Below, piece by piece: positions 21,632 to 32,310 of a stretch of DNA of 64,000 bases (the first letter of the stretch is position 1; each line of letters opens with the position of its first letter). The DNA lies in NCBI GenBank assembly GCA_961205875.1, contig OY540810.1, forward strand, positions 34,720,001-34,784,000, written 5' to 3'. Position numbers and translations under genes: made by a program. Origin of the DNA: Sialis fuliginosa. Its lineage: Eukaryota > Arthropoda > Insecta > Megaloptera > Sialidae. A model generated the notes under the pieces. That model did no database searches, was not told the origin of the DNA, and worked only from the letters and a program-made list of their open reading frames with translations.

Positions 21632-21961
21632 ATGTCCGGTATTATAAAGGACCTATAAAAATTTGCTAGCTAGCAATTATATTCAAATGGGGTATTAATT
21701 CTGTACTGGTATCTATGGATTAGTTATGGAATTTAGAGCAGTGACACTTCAACTAATTGTAACACAGTTGGCATCTTTGACCGTACAAAATAATTTTCAT
21801 AACATCACCACTGTTTTAATACCGTTTGTATTTACCTACAACGCATGCGCGAAACTTGTCAAAGTCATCAACTCCAAAAGAACTGTCATATAAGATTGAT
21901 ATCTCAGTTGAAAGTGCTTGCTAGCTAACAAATTTGTTAGGTCCTTTATGATACCGGACAT
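21632..21961. mobile_element. Harbinger-like MITE with TAA duplication
   Basis: Terminal inverted repeats of about 45 bp. The left reads TGTCCGGTATTATAAAGGAC, then CTATAAAAATTTGCTAGCTA; the right end is its complement with few changes. TAA stands on both sides, the 3-bp TWA target typical of PIF/Harbinger elements. The 330-bp unit is non-coding. Its core includes ACAACGCATGCGCGAAAC. Confidence 0.7.
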
Positions 21962-22155
21962 AAATAATTTTAAAAAATCCATAGATATGCAATAAAATAG
22001 AAGAGTAGCGAATAGAAACGTCAGATTGAACGTCAGAACTAAGGAATGTGGGTTTAAGAAAAAATGGGATAGTAATTTATAAAATATCACATTCAACTTA
22101 ATAGTTTTATAAAACAAAGTCTCAAATAATATTTCTCAAACGACAACAGATAAAC
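21962..22155. other. AT-rich spacer
   Basis: Nothing supported. Confidence 0.5.
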
Positions 22156-22159
22156 TGAA

Positions 22160-22490
22160 CAATTAATATAAACTGTATAGACCATCCGAAGCGGTAAGAC
22201 ATAATATGCGCAATGCGAATATCTATGTGTATAATTGGACACATGACAACGTAATAAACAACCTGTAATTTACAACAAGTTCTGTAACATGCGAGATAAG
22301 CGCATATGTCGCAGGTTCACACGATGACGATTTTGTAACGTAAATCCCATATGGCACACGTATTTAAGGTGCACGCCATATGTGGTAGGCAAGTGTACAC
22401 GACGTTATATTACTATGTGCAGCTATAAAAAACGTTTGAAATTTTGCGTTCATGGATTTAAATAACCGGTGCATTTTTTTCAGGTGCATA
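22160..22490. promoter_or_regulatory. GC-richer island, candidate enhancer
   Basis: Contains AACATGCGAGATAAGCGC (a GATA-type AGATAAG site). The dyad CATATGGC (22,348-22,355) / GCCATATG (22,375-22,382) encloses a 19-bp spacer. CATATGTGGTAGGCAA starts at 22,377 and overlaps the right arm. The 12-mer TGTGGTAGGCAA is shared with the 10.5-kb island. CATATG also occurs in GCGCATATGTCG. No open frame of note. Confidence 0.4.
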
Positions 22491-25149
22491 TAAAATTTAT
22501 GCTATACCTATAAAGTTAATATTTGTTAATTGTGTTGATTTAAAAGCGATTCTTTTTCAGATTGCATTACTTATTATTAATTTTTTTAAATCAATTATTC
22601 TATATAGAATTCGATAAGGAAATTCATTATACATATGCACAAATACAATTTTAGTAATAAGTGAAATAATTGACGCAATAAACGAAAAAGCAATTAAGAA
22701 AACCGAATCTGGTTTCAATGAACGTATTTTAACTATTTGGACGCGAAAAAAAATTATTTCTAAAATTGTGCACTTTTTCCGATAAAAATAAATGGTCTGA
22801 TTTTTTATTTACTTACATTTACTATTCATGATAAATTTTGTATGAAATTGCATATGAGAAATTAATGTTTCAGTAAAACAATTTTTTTAATATAAGTTTT
22901 ATTTTACATAAATATATAATTTAGGTACATTGGTACATACAAAAATTAATAAACAGGATTTTACTGAATATTTCACTGACATTAACAGTTTTTAAAACAC
23001 TTTTTTCTAAAATAAAAGTCGATTTCACCGTACAATGGTGTTTTTCAAGTCGTGAAAATTAATGAACTCGAAAACTTTAAATGATGTTTCAGATGCCAAA
23101 TTTTATACATGAAGTATTTACATTTTTTTTTAATAATTCTGTTATGTCCAAAAACTTTATTAAGGGCCACGTCAATCTGCATGATTATAGTTTTTGATTT
23201 TAGCAAGTAAGTTACTATAATTAATATTGGAAACTTTTTGTTAAGAAAATGCAAAAAGAAATACAATAGGTGTTTAAATTCAGCAATACTGATTTTTGGT
23301 TTTAAAGTTAAATAAAACTACCTTCAACACCATACATTTTATTATATCATTCTCTATTTATCACTTCTGTCATACAGAATAAATAAAAAATATCAAAAGA
23401 CATTTATTATAAATCCGACTGTTAGATTTTTTTCTAATCAGATTACAGTAAATCTTCAGGTAGCAACAATGCAAAAAAACATATAATAATCTTAATGTTT
23501 TCAACCAATGTATCAAAACATGGTCAAAGAGTTTCGTCATTCCTTAACAATACACCCCCACAATACAGTGTTTACAATAAACCTTTATACACACATTCAC
23601 AACAATATCAACTCTTTCATGTTCATATTCATTCAGAGATTATCTTGTATCTTGTACGTATTCATACGGTTCTTGTCCATATTGAAATATGAATCGAGAT
23701 TTACGATTATAAACTCAGATATAATACATATGATTTTTATGTATAAAATGTGTAATTATATTTTTGTCATGTATTGAAAGGGTTACTGTATTACTGCATT
23801 TTAATTGTCCATCATAAAAAAGGTGATTTTGTAGATAAATAAAATATGCAACACGCGAAATTGTTGATTGTTTTGTAACATTTATTTGACTTAAAATGAC
23901 AGTTGTATGTAATTATTTTTTTGTTGTGACATAAAATATAATACATACATTGCGTCGTGAGAAATTGGGGTTTGAAAATGACTAAAATAGGTATAAAAGT
24001 TTTCATGAGAAATACAAATGTTAAAGTTGTATTGAACACTTAGTTCAAGTATAAACTTTTTCATAAATATCCCATAGCCTAGTGATAGATAACCTATGAC
24101 TTTCGTGTCAGAAGTGACGCACGAAGACATTTTGGGTGACATGCATTTTTTGATTCAGTTTAGATATTGCTTTAAAACTTTTATTTGAAAATACTAATTC
24201 GCAATATTTCTGAAGGTAGCTTTTTCAGAATTTTGACACTTCAATTTAATTTACAATGAGAAAAAAAAGATTATAATGGAATAATGACATATAATTATTC
24301 ATAATTTATACCCTCTATAAATCAGGATTATAAATATTTATAATAAAAAGTAGGGTTGCCGATTTAACAAGAAAAGACAAAAAAAGAAATATTGAGATTT
24401 TTCAAGAATTTTAAATATTTTATTATGTAGATAAGAAAATACTCACTTAATTAAAGATGTGTAAAGCATAAAAATCAATTAGAATTAAAAATTATGAATT
24501 AAATGAAAGGAAATGGTACCAAATAAATAAAAACTGCAGTTTACTAGTACTTTAGCTTCATTAATATAATAACATCCGTCATTTCAACCATAAATGACGA
24601 TCATTTATCAAATATTAGTAAATAATTATCTAAGTACTGTAACAAAAATTCATTGCAAGATATATGTAATTAATCTTTAATACGTTTTGATATAATGATT
24701 TTAATTATGCTCTTTATAAAGTAATTAACTGAGTAATATCTAATTGTCTATTAACCCTATTCATTCATTACTTTAAGTACCTATTAAAAAGCAATATTTA
24801 AGATGAATTATACTTTAATATATCTTCTGTATCGAATTAAATTATAAGAAAATAGTTTAATTATGCTTATTAACTGATACATAGGTCAAAAAAAGATGGT
24901 AATCAATTTGGTAAAACGCATATTATTTTGTATTGGTACGTAATTAGATATTGTTAAAATTATTGCAAAATATTTCAGAAAAAAATGTGGTACCTATCCT
25001 ATTTCATGAGATTAATTCTAGTATGCATGTAGTATTTTTTTATTAAAATAAAACTCAGTTTTTGATGTTATTTTTATTGATCAATTTCAAATAAATATCT
25101 TTTTTATTAATTGTTGAATTTTATTATATTTATTATAGTGTTAAACATT
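22491..25149. other. Long AT-rich stretch, no gene seen
   Basis: Several AT-rich open frames of 65-93 codons on both strands lack motifs and overlap each other. A short dyad ATAAATGA/TCATTTAT occurs near 24,590. I recognise no repeats or GC-richer patches. Confidence 0.5.
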
Positions 25150-25575
25150 TTTTTATTAAATGTTCTAAAATAGATATATTTGTTGATATTTGATTTGTCT
25201 CATTACTGATATGTATTAATCTATATACATTTAACTGTTTGCGTGATTTGATAACCACTGATCATTTTGTTTAAAAAATAATGGACAAATAAACAAGAGA
25301 AGCGTATTTTCTTATGTAAATAATTAGTGAAGTGAGTACATTTAACGTTTTTTTATTTTATAACTTTTCGGTCGTAATACTTATTATTTTGTAATTTTCT
25401 CAAGTGTTCATTACTGGAGAAAAAATATAAACAAAATAAAAGGCTATAATAAAAAAAACTATATTTGCAGACTTTAGTAATTAAATTGATATAATAAAGT
25501 AGTAGTTGTTTTATTAGTAACATAAGTTAGCCCATCAATAAAAAAAAAACGGTATACTTTGTTCTAAAAACGTCC
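25150..25575 (+). mobile_element. MITE-A copy 4 (ends lost)
   Basis: Family core with TTGATATTTGATTTGTCTC, CATTACTGGAGAAAAAATAT and TTTTATTAGTAACATAAG in order. Neither TACTGGCACCAGT end remains. It lies about 0.8 kb upstream of copy 5 in the same direction. Confidence 0.75.
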
Positions 25576-25685
25576 ATTATTCTATAATTTTACTAAATTA
25601 TGTAATATTTTGATATTTTTCAGAAATTTAAATGTTTTTAAATATCATATACTAGATTGAACCCAATACGTCACTAGATCATAAT
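25576..25685. other. AT-rich spacer
   Basis: Nothing supported. Confidence 0.5.
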
Positions 25686-26150
25686 ATTATTTTGTAAATT
25701 ATTTTCTCGACTGTCTGCGTTCCGAAGCCACAGTGTTTCGTAATACCTATCCCATGTGGACCTTAAAAAATAAAAACCTTACATACATACCATACATTGT
25801 ACAATACTTATTTACATACGCGTAAACCAACGTATTCAATATTCAACCGTTACAAATACGTCTGATTACGCGGATCAAGTAATCAGTGGTGCACAGAGAG
25901 AGACAGATCACCTTGTACGTGTGTAAGAGTGAGACAAACGTATTACCCACAAACAATCAGCCAGTGTGTAACCGTCACTGATCTGATTACGGGCGTAGTT
26001 CTAACCGCCACCACAATGTAACCATATGGCGCTGCTGTTGTTGTCACAGCCACCCCTTATATATTTAACTTAATTAATTTGAGCTAACCACTTGCACGTA
26101 GTTAGTTTTGATTGAAATGTATGTAAGGTTTATAATAGAGATAGATACAG
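25686..26150. promoter_or_regulatory. GC-richer island rich in GATTA/TAATC words
   Basis: Core at 25,855-26,060 reads GTCTGATTACGCGGATCAAG, TAATCAGTGGTGCACAGAG, TAACCGTCACTGATC, TGATTACGGGCG and CATATGGCGCTGCTG. GATTA or its complement TAATC occurs three times within about 140 bp, two of them as CTGATTACG. GATTA is the core bound by Bicoid/Otx-type (K50) homeodomains. The two CTGATTACG copies about 125 bp apart make a small repeat. Candidate enhancer; no coding frame. Confidence 0.4.
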
Positions 26151-26380
26151 AAATAAAATAAATTAAATCAAACAGTTTATTGAATTATAATTACAGAAAA
26201 ATCGCAACCAATTGTACGTACATATGTAATTCAAGCAAAAAATATAATTTTTATAATGTTAATCATATTGATCAACTAGAAACAATATTATTAAATAGGG
26301 CAGCACGCTGAGAGAAAATGAGCTTGAATTTGGACGAGACTGAGACTATCTTAAAACGGTTTTAAAAGATTATATTAAGG
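26151..26380. other. AT-rich spacer
   Basis: Nothing supported. Confidence 0.5.
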
Positions 26381-26904
26381 TACTGGCTTATAGTAATGGC
26401 TATTTTTTAATTAAATGTATTGAATTAGAAATATTTCTTGATATTTGATTACTATCATTTCTGAATATTAATCTATATACATTTAACTATTTTACAGCGT
26501 GATTTGATGACAATCGGCAAATAGGTGTCAAAATGGTGGACATTTAAACTAATTAGTATATGTAATTTATTTATTCATTATTATATTATCATAGTAACTG
26601 ATTACATTGTTTCAAATTTGACTATTCTTTCTTTTATATCTTTTGTGTCGTAGTACTTACCATATTGTAATCATTAGCAAGTGCCCATCACTACGTGCTC
26701 ATTAATGGTTTTACTTTATCCATTACTGGAGAAAAACATAAACAAAATAAAAGGCTATAATTTAAAAAATAAACTATATAATATGCGGACTTAATTAATT
26801 AAATTGATTTAATAAAGTGATACTGGTTTTATTAGTAATATGAGTTCATGAGGATTACAAAAAAGAATCAATCACAAAAACAGTAAACCTTGCTCAGTTA
26901 GTAA
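26381..26904 (+). mobile_element. MITE-A copy 5
   Basis: Starts TACTGGCTTATAGTAATGGC with the inner part of the left end deleted. The core TTTTGTGTCGTAGTACTTA is perfect. The right end stops at AAACCTTGCTCAGTTAGTA, so the last terminal repeat is mostly gone. Confidence 0.85.
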
Positions 26905-28345
26905 AAATTTACTATTTGATATTAATCTTTAATGTATATATTTAAAGCAAAATGTATGAAATTCGTTAATAGAAAACCAAGATATTGTCAAACTAAAATA
27001 AAATTGATCTAATTCTGATAATTTTTTTTTCATTTTGGGATTTTGATTGAACTTTCTTATAATATATGTTTAGTTATTTACGAAATTTGGAATTACCAGT
27101 GATATTTTTTTGTTTTCCGATAAATACTTGAATAGATCTTAAATTAACACTTTTAAATACAAAAATTTATGAACTTAAAGTTTTAAAATGTTTGAGATAA
27201 ATATCAAACATCAGAAACCTATTATTATCGTATTTATGTACTTATAAAATGCAAGTATCTATAATATGTTATATATGTGCACAAAAACTAGGAACATAAA
27301 TTTGAAGTAGAACTAATAATATTAAAATAAATTTTAACTGCGTAGGTGAAATTACCCTAGTATATTATTTATAAATTTATGTCATAATTACTAGAGGGAA
27401 CAGTATAATTATTAATAACAATTTTTCAGGTTAATGTAGCTTCTTTATTATTTTTAAATTTAAATATATAGCTTCAAGCAAAAAATTTGCAACTAACATA
27501 ATCGTAAATTTTTATGTACATGATTTGAAAAAAAAACGTGCATAATATTTATTTATTTAAATATATTGTAAATGTGTATTGCTTTTATAATTAAAATTAC
27601 TTTCTAAACATTTCTGTAAAAATGTTAATACATTTTATTTTATAGAAGGGTAAAATACAGTAGCTTGAAAGATTTAATTTTAATTAGTTCTTCAAAGCAA
27701 ACATAATTATTATATCTTAAAACAAAAACTAAAATCAATAACAAAATCTATGCATAAAATTAGAAAATAATAAGGTGGGCGATTCCAGCTTCTATTATTA
27801 ATAATTTTATGCATATTATTTCAAAAATATATTGAACTAGTTTCTATCAGAATATTTCAAACTTATAATGATTACATTATTTTTTAATAAAATGTAAATT
27901 GTTTCACCTACCGTAAATATAACCACACTAATAATTATCATAGTGTAAATTAATAATTTAAAAATTATAAATGCAAATGCTATGTTTGTTAAAACAATTA
28001 ACTGCTCCACTTTTTCAGAGGTTATAAATATTAAGATATATAATAGGTTCTTCATGGTAGGAGTCCGAAACTGTCAGAAAAATATTTATCAATTTTTATT
28101 ATAATTAACTAAAGATCAACTCTCTAGTCTACGATATTTTATAATAATTAATATATTAATAGCCATTCTATGACATAATAATATATAAATAACATAGATA
28201 TTTGTAAATAAATTTAGTTAAAAAGTATGTACGATTTTTATACTGTGGTAAATACATATTTTGCTTTTTTATATAATTTTACTACAAAATAAAACAATAT
28301 TAAATCCCCCTTAGTTTTTTATTATGTTGTGACACAACTTTGATA
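26905..28345. other. AT-rich stretch, no gene seen
   Basis: A minus-strand frame of 72 hydrophobic codons at 27,837-28,055 is AT-driven and has no recognisable motif. Confidence 0.5.
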
Positions 28346-28349
28346 GATT

Positions 28350-28570
28350 TAAAAATATAGGGTGTCTGAAAATGATGGCAACAATAATTATCCAGGAAGT
28401 ATTATTGTTGATATTTTCCTGTCTGGCAGACGCGACTATGTATCACGAAAGGGATGAAGCAAGAGGGGGTTGATTGTGTACATTAACCCCGTTGTGGGAA
28501 TAAACTGCACTAAAAATTCTGAGCAATTATTTTGTCGTTTCATTGACAGCGTTACTAAATTTTAATTGAT
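28350..28570. repeat. Unclassified complex stretch, possibly a repeat scrap
   Basis: Starts TATAGGGTGTCTGAAAATGA and includes CTGTCTGGCAGACGCGAC, with an inner dyad CTGNC..GNCAG, and TTAACCCCGTTGTGGGAA. The GGGTGTC opening resembles 32,135 (GAGGGTGTCCCAG), suggesting a shared repeat end. Confidence 0.3.
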
Positions 28571-29097
28571 TAAAAATCGTTCAAAGAACGTGCTGAATCT
28601 ATCATGGTAATTTTATGTTTTAGTTTTTCATACTTAATTTGATTATAAATTCAATATTGAGTTATATTTCTAATTTGTCACGCATTTTATGTATTTAAAA
28701 ATATATTATGTAAATATCATTAATTTTATACTTTATATATGCACATATTTTTCGTAAATATAATGATAATATCTTTATTAAAATATGAAGCAATTTTTTT
28801 CTTGTTATATTGTGAGTATATTAAGTTAGTAAACTGTAATTTTGGTATAATATTAATATTCAAATAATTTATACTTAATTAATCTCACATACATTTTATA
28901 TCTTAATATTTCTATACCTAACTTAACGTATTTTTATTATTTAGGTTAAATTTATTTATCAGCTTTTATATTTTTACTATAATTTATATATAGTTTAGTA
29001 GTTCCGCTAAATTTTGATTATGTAAAATTAAATGTATGATTATATACATAAACATATTTTTGTAGAATGAAGAAATAAATTACAAAATAATATAAGC
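28571..29097. other. AT-rich spacer
   Basis: Nothing supported. Confidence 0.5.
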
Positions 29098-29663
29098 TAC
29101 TGGCACCAGTCTTGGATATGACCCCAGTAATAGCTATATTTTAATTAAATGTGCTTAATTAGAAATATTTGTTGATATTTGATTACTGCCATTTCTGAAT
29201 ATTAATCTGTCTACATTTAACTGTCTTATAGCATGATTTGATGACAATCGACCAATAGGAGTCAAAATGGTGGACATTTAAACTAATTAATAGTATAATT
29301 TATTTATTAATTATTATATTGTCATAGCAATTGCTTTACATTGTTTCAAATTTGACGATTCTTTTTTTTATATCTTTTGTGTCGTAGGTCTTATCATTTT
29401 GTAATCATAAGCAAGTGTCCATCACTGCGTGCTCATTACTGATTTTACTTTATCCATTACTGGAGGAAAAACATAAATAAAATATAAGACTACAAGTATA
29501 AATTAAAAAACAAACTATATTTGCGGACTTTGATAATTAAATTGATTAAATAAAGAGTTACTTATTTTATAAGTAACATGAGTTCGGAGAATTATCAAAA
29601 AGAAGCCCGTCAATCACAAAAAAAGTAAACCTTGCTCTTATAGCGGTCATAACTGGTGCCAGA
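29098..29663 (+). mobile_element. MITE-A copy 6 (longest)
   Basis: Both ends are present: TACTGGCACCAGTCTTGGAT on the left and ATAACTGGTGCCAGAA on the right (last bases changed). At 566 bp it is the longest copy. Good reference for the family consensus. Confidence 0.9.
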
Positions 29664-30600
29664 ACTTTATTAGGTTAATATGAATATCTACCTCAACTTT
29701 TCTACTAGTTCTAAATTTCAAGAACCCTATTTTCACATAAACGTATAATATATTATACATGAGTACAATCGATGCCATCCTGAATAACTCACAATAGAAA
29801 CCTATTTGTAAAAGATATTTATGAAAAATATAAATTGTAGTAAATGGAAGGGTTTGAAACTTGTAGTGTCACGAAGTATTGTCCTCAGCCACATACGAAT
29901 GGCAAGGTGAAGCCTTCAAGGTCAAGAACTAATTTTGTGGGAAAATAAATACGTACCAGTTTTCATATACTTGTGAATTTGCAAATGCAAGTGACATATT
30001 TGGGTCAGAGCACCTACGTAGATCGCTTACAGTTATATATTGTTACTTATTTTTTCGATGGTTTCATGTGAAATATTTTTATTTTTATTAATCAATTAAA
30101 TTAAACTGACATTCATTTCACTTCAGCTTATTTAACCCAATGAACGTAGAAAACATTGATAGTTCTTCACATTGAAAACATTGATAGTTCTTTATTATAA
30201 TAATATGTATATAAAAAATTCATACTCTATATGTACAACCTATATGTATAGATATAGGTTGTCCCAGTTAGGTAAAAAAAAAATATTTCGTCATTGCGCT
30301 AGCTAAACCTTCTATATGTATTTTAAACGTTAGATAAAAACTACTTTGCAGCAGATTGGTAATAATATAATTACTATGTTTTAAATCCACCTAAGACTAC
30401 TTACAGTATAATTGCAAAATCTGCTAAATGTAAGTAAAATGTATCAATTAATATTATTAAATTTATGAAATGTTATTTTTCTTCTCTTTTTAATAATGTT
30501 ATCTCCGGGAATGTTAACTTAAAAAGTTATTATTAAAAAAAACGAGGAAAGTTAATATTAATGAGACAATTCAAATGTATCAAAATTAATTATTAAATAT
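29664..30600. other. AT-rich DNA with one more complex patch
   Basis: 29,845-30,030 (GGTTTGAAACTTGTAGTGTC through GGGTCAGAGCACCTACG) is GC-richer but lacks a recognisable frame or repeat. A hairpin-like ACAACCTATAT / ATATAGGTTGT with a short loop lies at 30,235-30,263. Confidence 0.4.
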
Positions 30601-30910
30601 AAAATAATAATACCCTCGGTTACGTGCTAGAGACCAGACGGTTGTAAAATCGAAGACAGAGACAAAACAGTGTCATGTGTAATACGAATTCTCATTATAC
30701 CCGTTTACAGGAAATAAAGAAAACATTAGTTCATCTATGTTAATATTTATTTATATCCTCCAGATTACAATATGTAAAACAAAAATGATTTACAAGTCCT
30801 ACGCAGTTACGAAGATCCTTGAAACGTTGTCATCGATCAGGGCAGAAGAAGTCCAACTCATGAGGGTACCGGCAGATAGACGAAACGATGAAAAATACCT
30901 CAAACACTAA
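30600..30910 (+). CDS. Possible small coding exon or pseudogene; 41-codon ORF at 30,785-30,910 (unrecognised)
   Basis: ATG at 30,785 opens MIYKSYAVTKILETLSSIRA then EEVQLMRVPADRRNDEKYLK-H and TAA. The composition (E, R, K, D, V) looks far more protein-like than other frames nearby. A splice-acceptor-like TTTATATCCTCCAG ends about 20 bp before the ATG, and another, CCCGTTTACAG, lies further upstream, so the frame may be the last exon of something. The 30,615-30,690 patch upstream (GTGCTAGAGACCAGACGG) is also GC-richer. I do not recognise a family. A retrotransposon fragment is the main alternative. Confidence 0.25.
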
Positions 30911-32085
30911 TGTATAAATATTCAAACACTAGAATACAGGTAGCTGTATCAACTTAATCGATATTTTTATGGATACAAAATAAAAGTATAAAATTGAAAT
31001 AAAAATGTATTTGCAATAAAAATTACAGAAAGACTTATTTTTATAATATGTTGCATTTTATATTGAACGTGTATAGGAAAAACTGTCGGAGTAACTATTA
31101 AATAATAAGTTTTAAATTGTAAGGCAAAACCAAATTTAAGTAAAAAATGGAAACAATACTTTGAAGTTCAGTAAAGACCGTGGCAGCATAATTTAAAAAA
31201 AAAATAATAATATGCAACGTATAGTGTGTATATTTAAAAATTTAATAATACCCGTATGACTGGCTGATTTTATAGGTACAACATCCCCACTGCGGCGGAA
31301 GTGATGATCATTTAAGTACATTAACATCACAATACTGTCATTAATTATTATTCTTTTCATATAATATTATTGTTTTGGTTATAACAATTAACAATACTAC
31401 CATTGATTTTTTATATTTTGTTTTATTAATTATTTGATTAATTAATATATTTAAGTTAACTCCAGAATCTTAAACTTTCGATTAATGAAAGTTCCATTAA
31501 AACTGGTTCAATAGTTTACGTGTAAAATAGAAACAAATAAACAGATCGACATACAGATAAAATTTATTACCTATAAAACGACGCATGAATTTTTACAGAC
31601 AGAACCTATAAATTATTAATGTATTGAGTATTGATTTTTTTTTTATTTTGTCATGCAGGAGCAAAAACACGAGTATCTCAACAAAATACTATCTTCAAGT
31701 AGTGTGGTATCGAAATTAAAACATGAACACCAAGATTAGTAAATCGTTCGACCAGCTAATATAATTCTAAAATATATAATAAAATTTCACAAATTCAAAT
31801 ATTTCGATATCTATGTAGTACGTAATATTATATTGATTTCTTTTCATAATAATACATTTAACTAGGAGAAAATGTATTGGGTATCTACCAAAAATCGGTT
31901 TTATTACTAAAATATGCCACTAACCCACATAAAAATAGAGGAACATTGAATTTCGTGTAGATAAACATAAACATTACTACAATTTCTTGTAAATTCTCAT
32001 TGCCAGAATCCACCTTCTTTCAGAAAAACCTAAGGGATTAAAAATAATTTCACAGGATTTATAGAAGACGCAGTGACAGTCATTC
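30911..32085. other. AT-rich stretch, no gene seen
   Basis: Only a small patch at 31,280-31,310 (ATCCCCACTGCGGCGGAAG) is GC-richer. Confidence 0.5.
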
Positions 32086-32089
32086 ATAG

Positions 32090-32310
32090 ATCAAAAACAG
32101 ATCCATATCCTTTATGACAGGCTACAATGACATCTATAGAATCGCAGAGGGTGTCCCAGCATCTACAATACCCCCAAGAAAGGGTGAATGGAGACATCAC
32201 TGCGTGCAAATTGACCCACTACCCCTATTGTGGTGAATGTAGAAACAGTTAGCCGAAAGGGGTGACCGAGTTATTATGGAAAAAGCCACCCTCGTAGAAT
32301 TTACACACTC
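32090..32310. repeat. Unclassified complex stretch
   Basis: Contains GCAGAGGGTGTCCCAGC, CCCCCAAGAAAGGGTGAATG, AATTGACCCACTACCCC and AAAGGGGTGACCGAG. Looks like a decayed repeat. It shares its GGGTGTC word with 28,360. Confidence 0.3.

Noticed and set aside
23045..24142. Several 65-89 codon frames on both strands
   Set aside because: They overlap one another, are rich in I/F/Y/N/K as expected from AT-rich DNA, and lack motifs.
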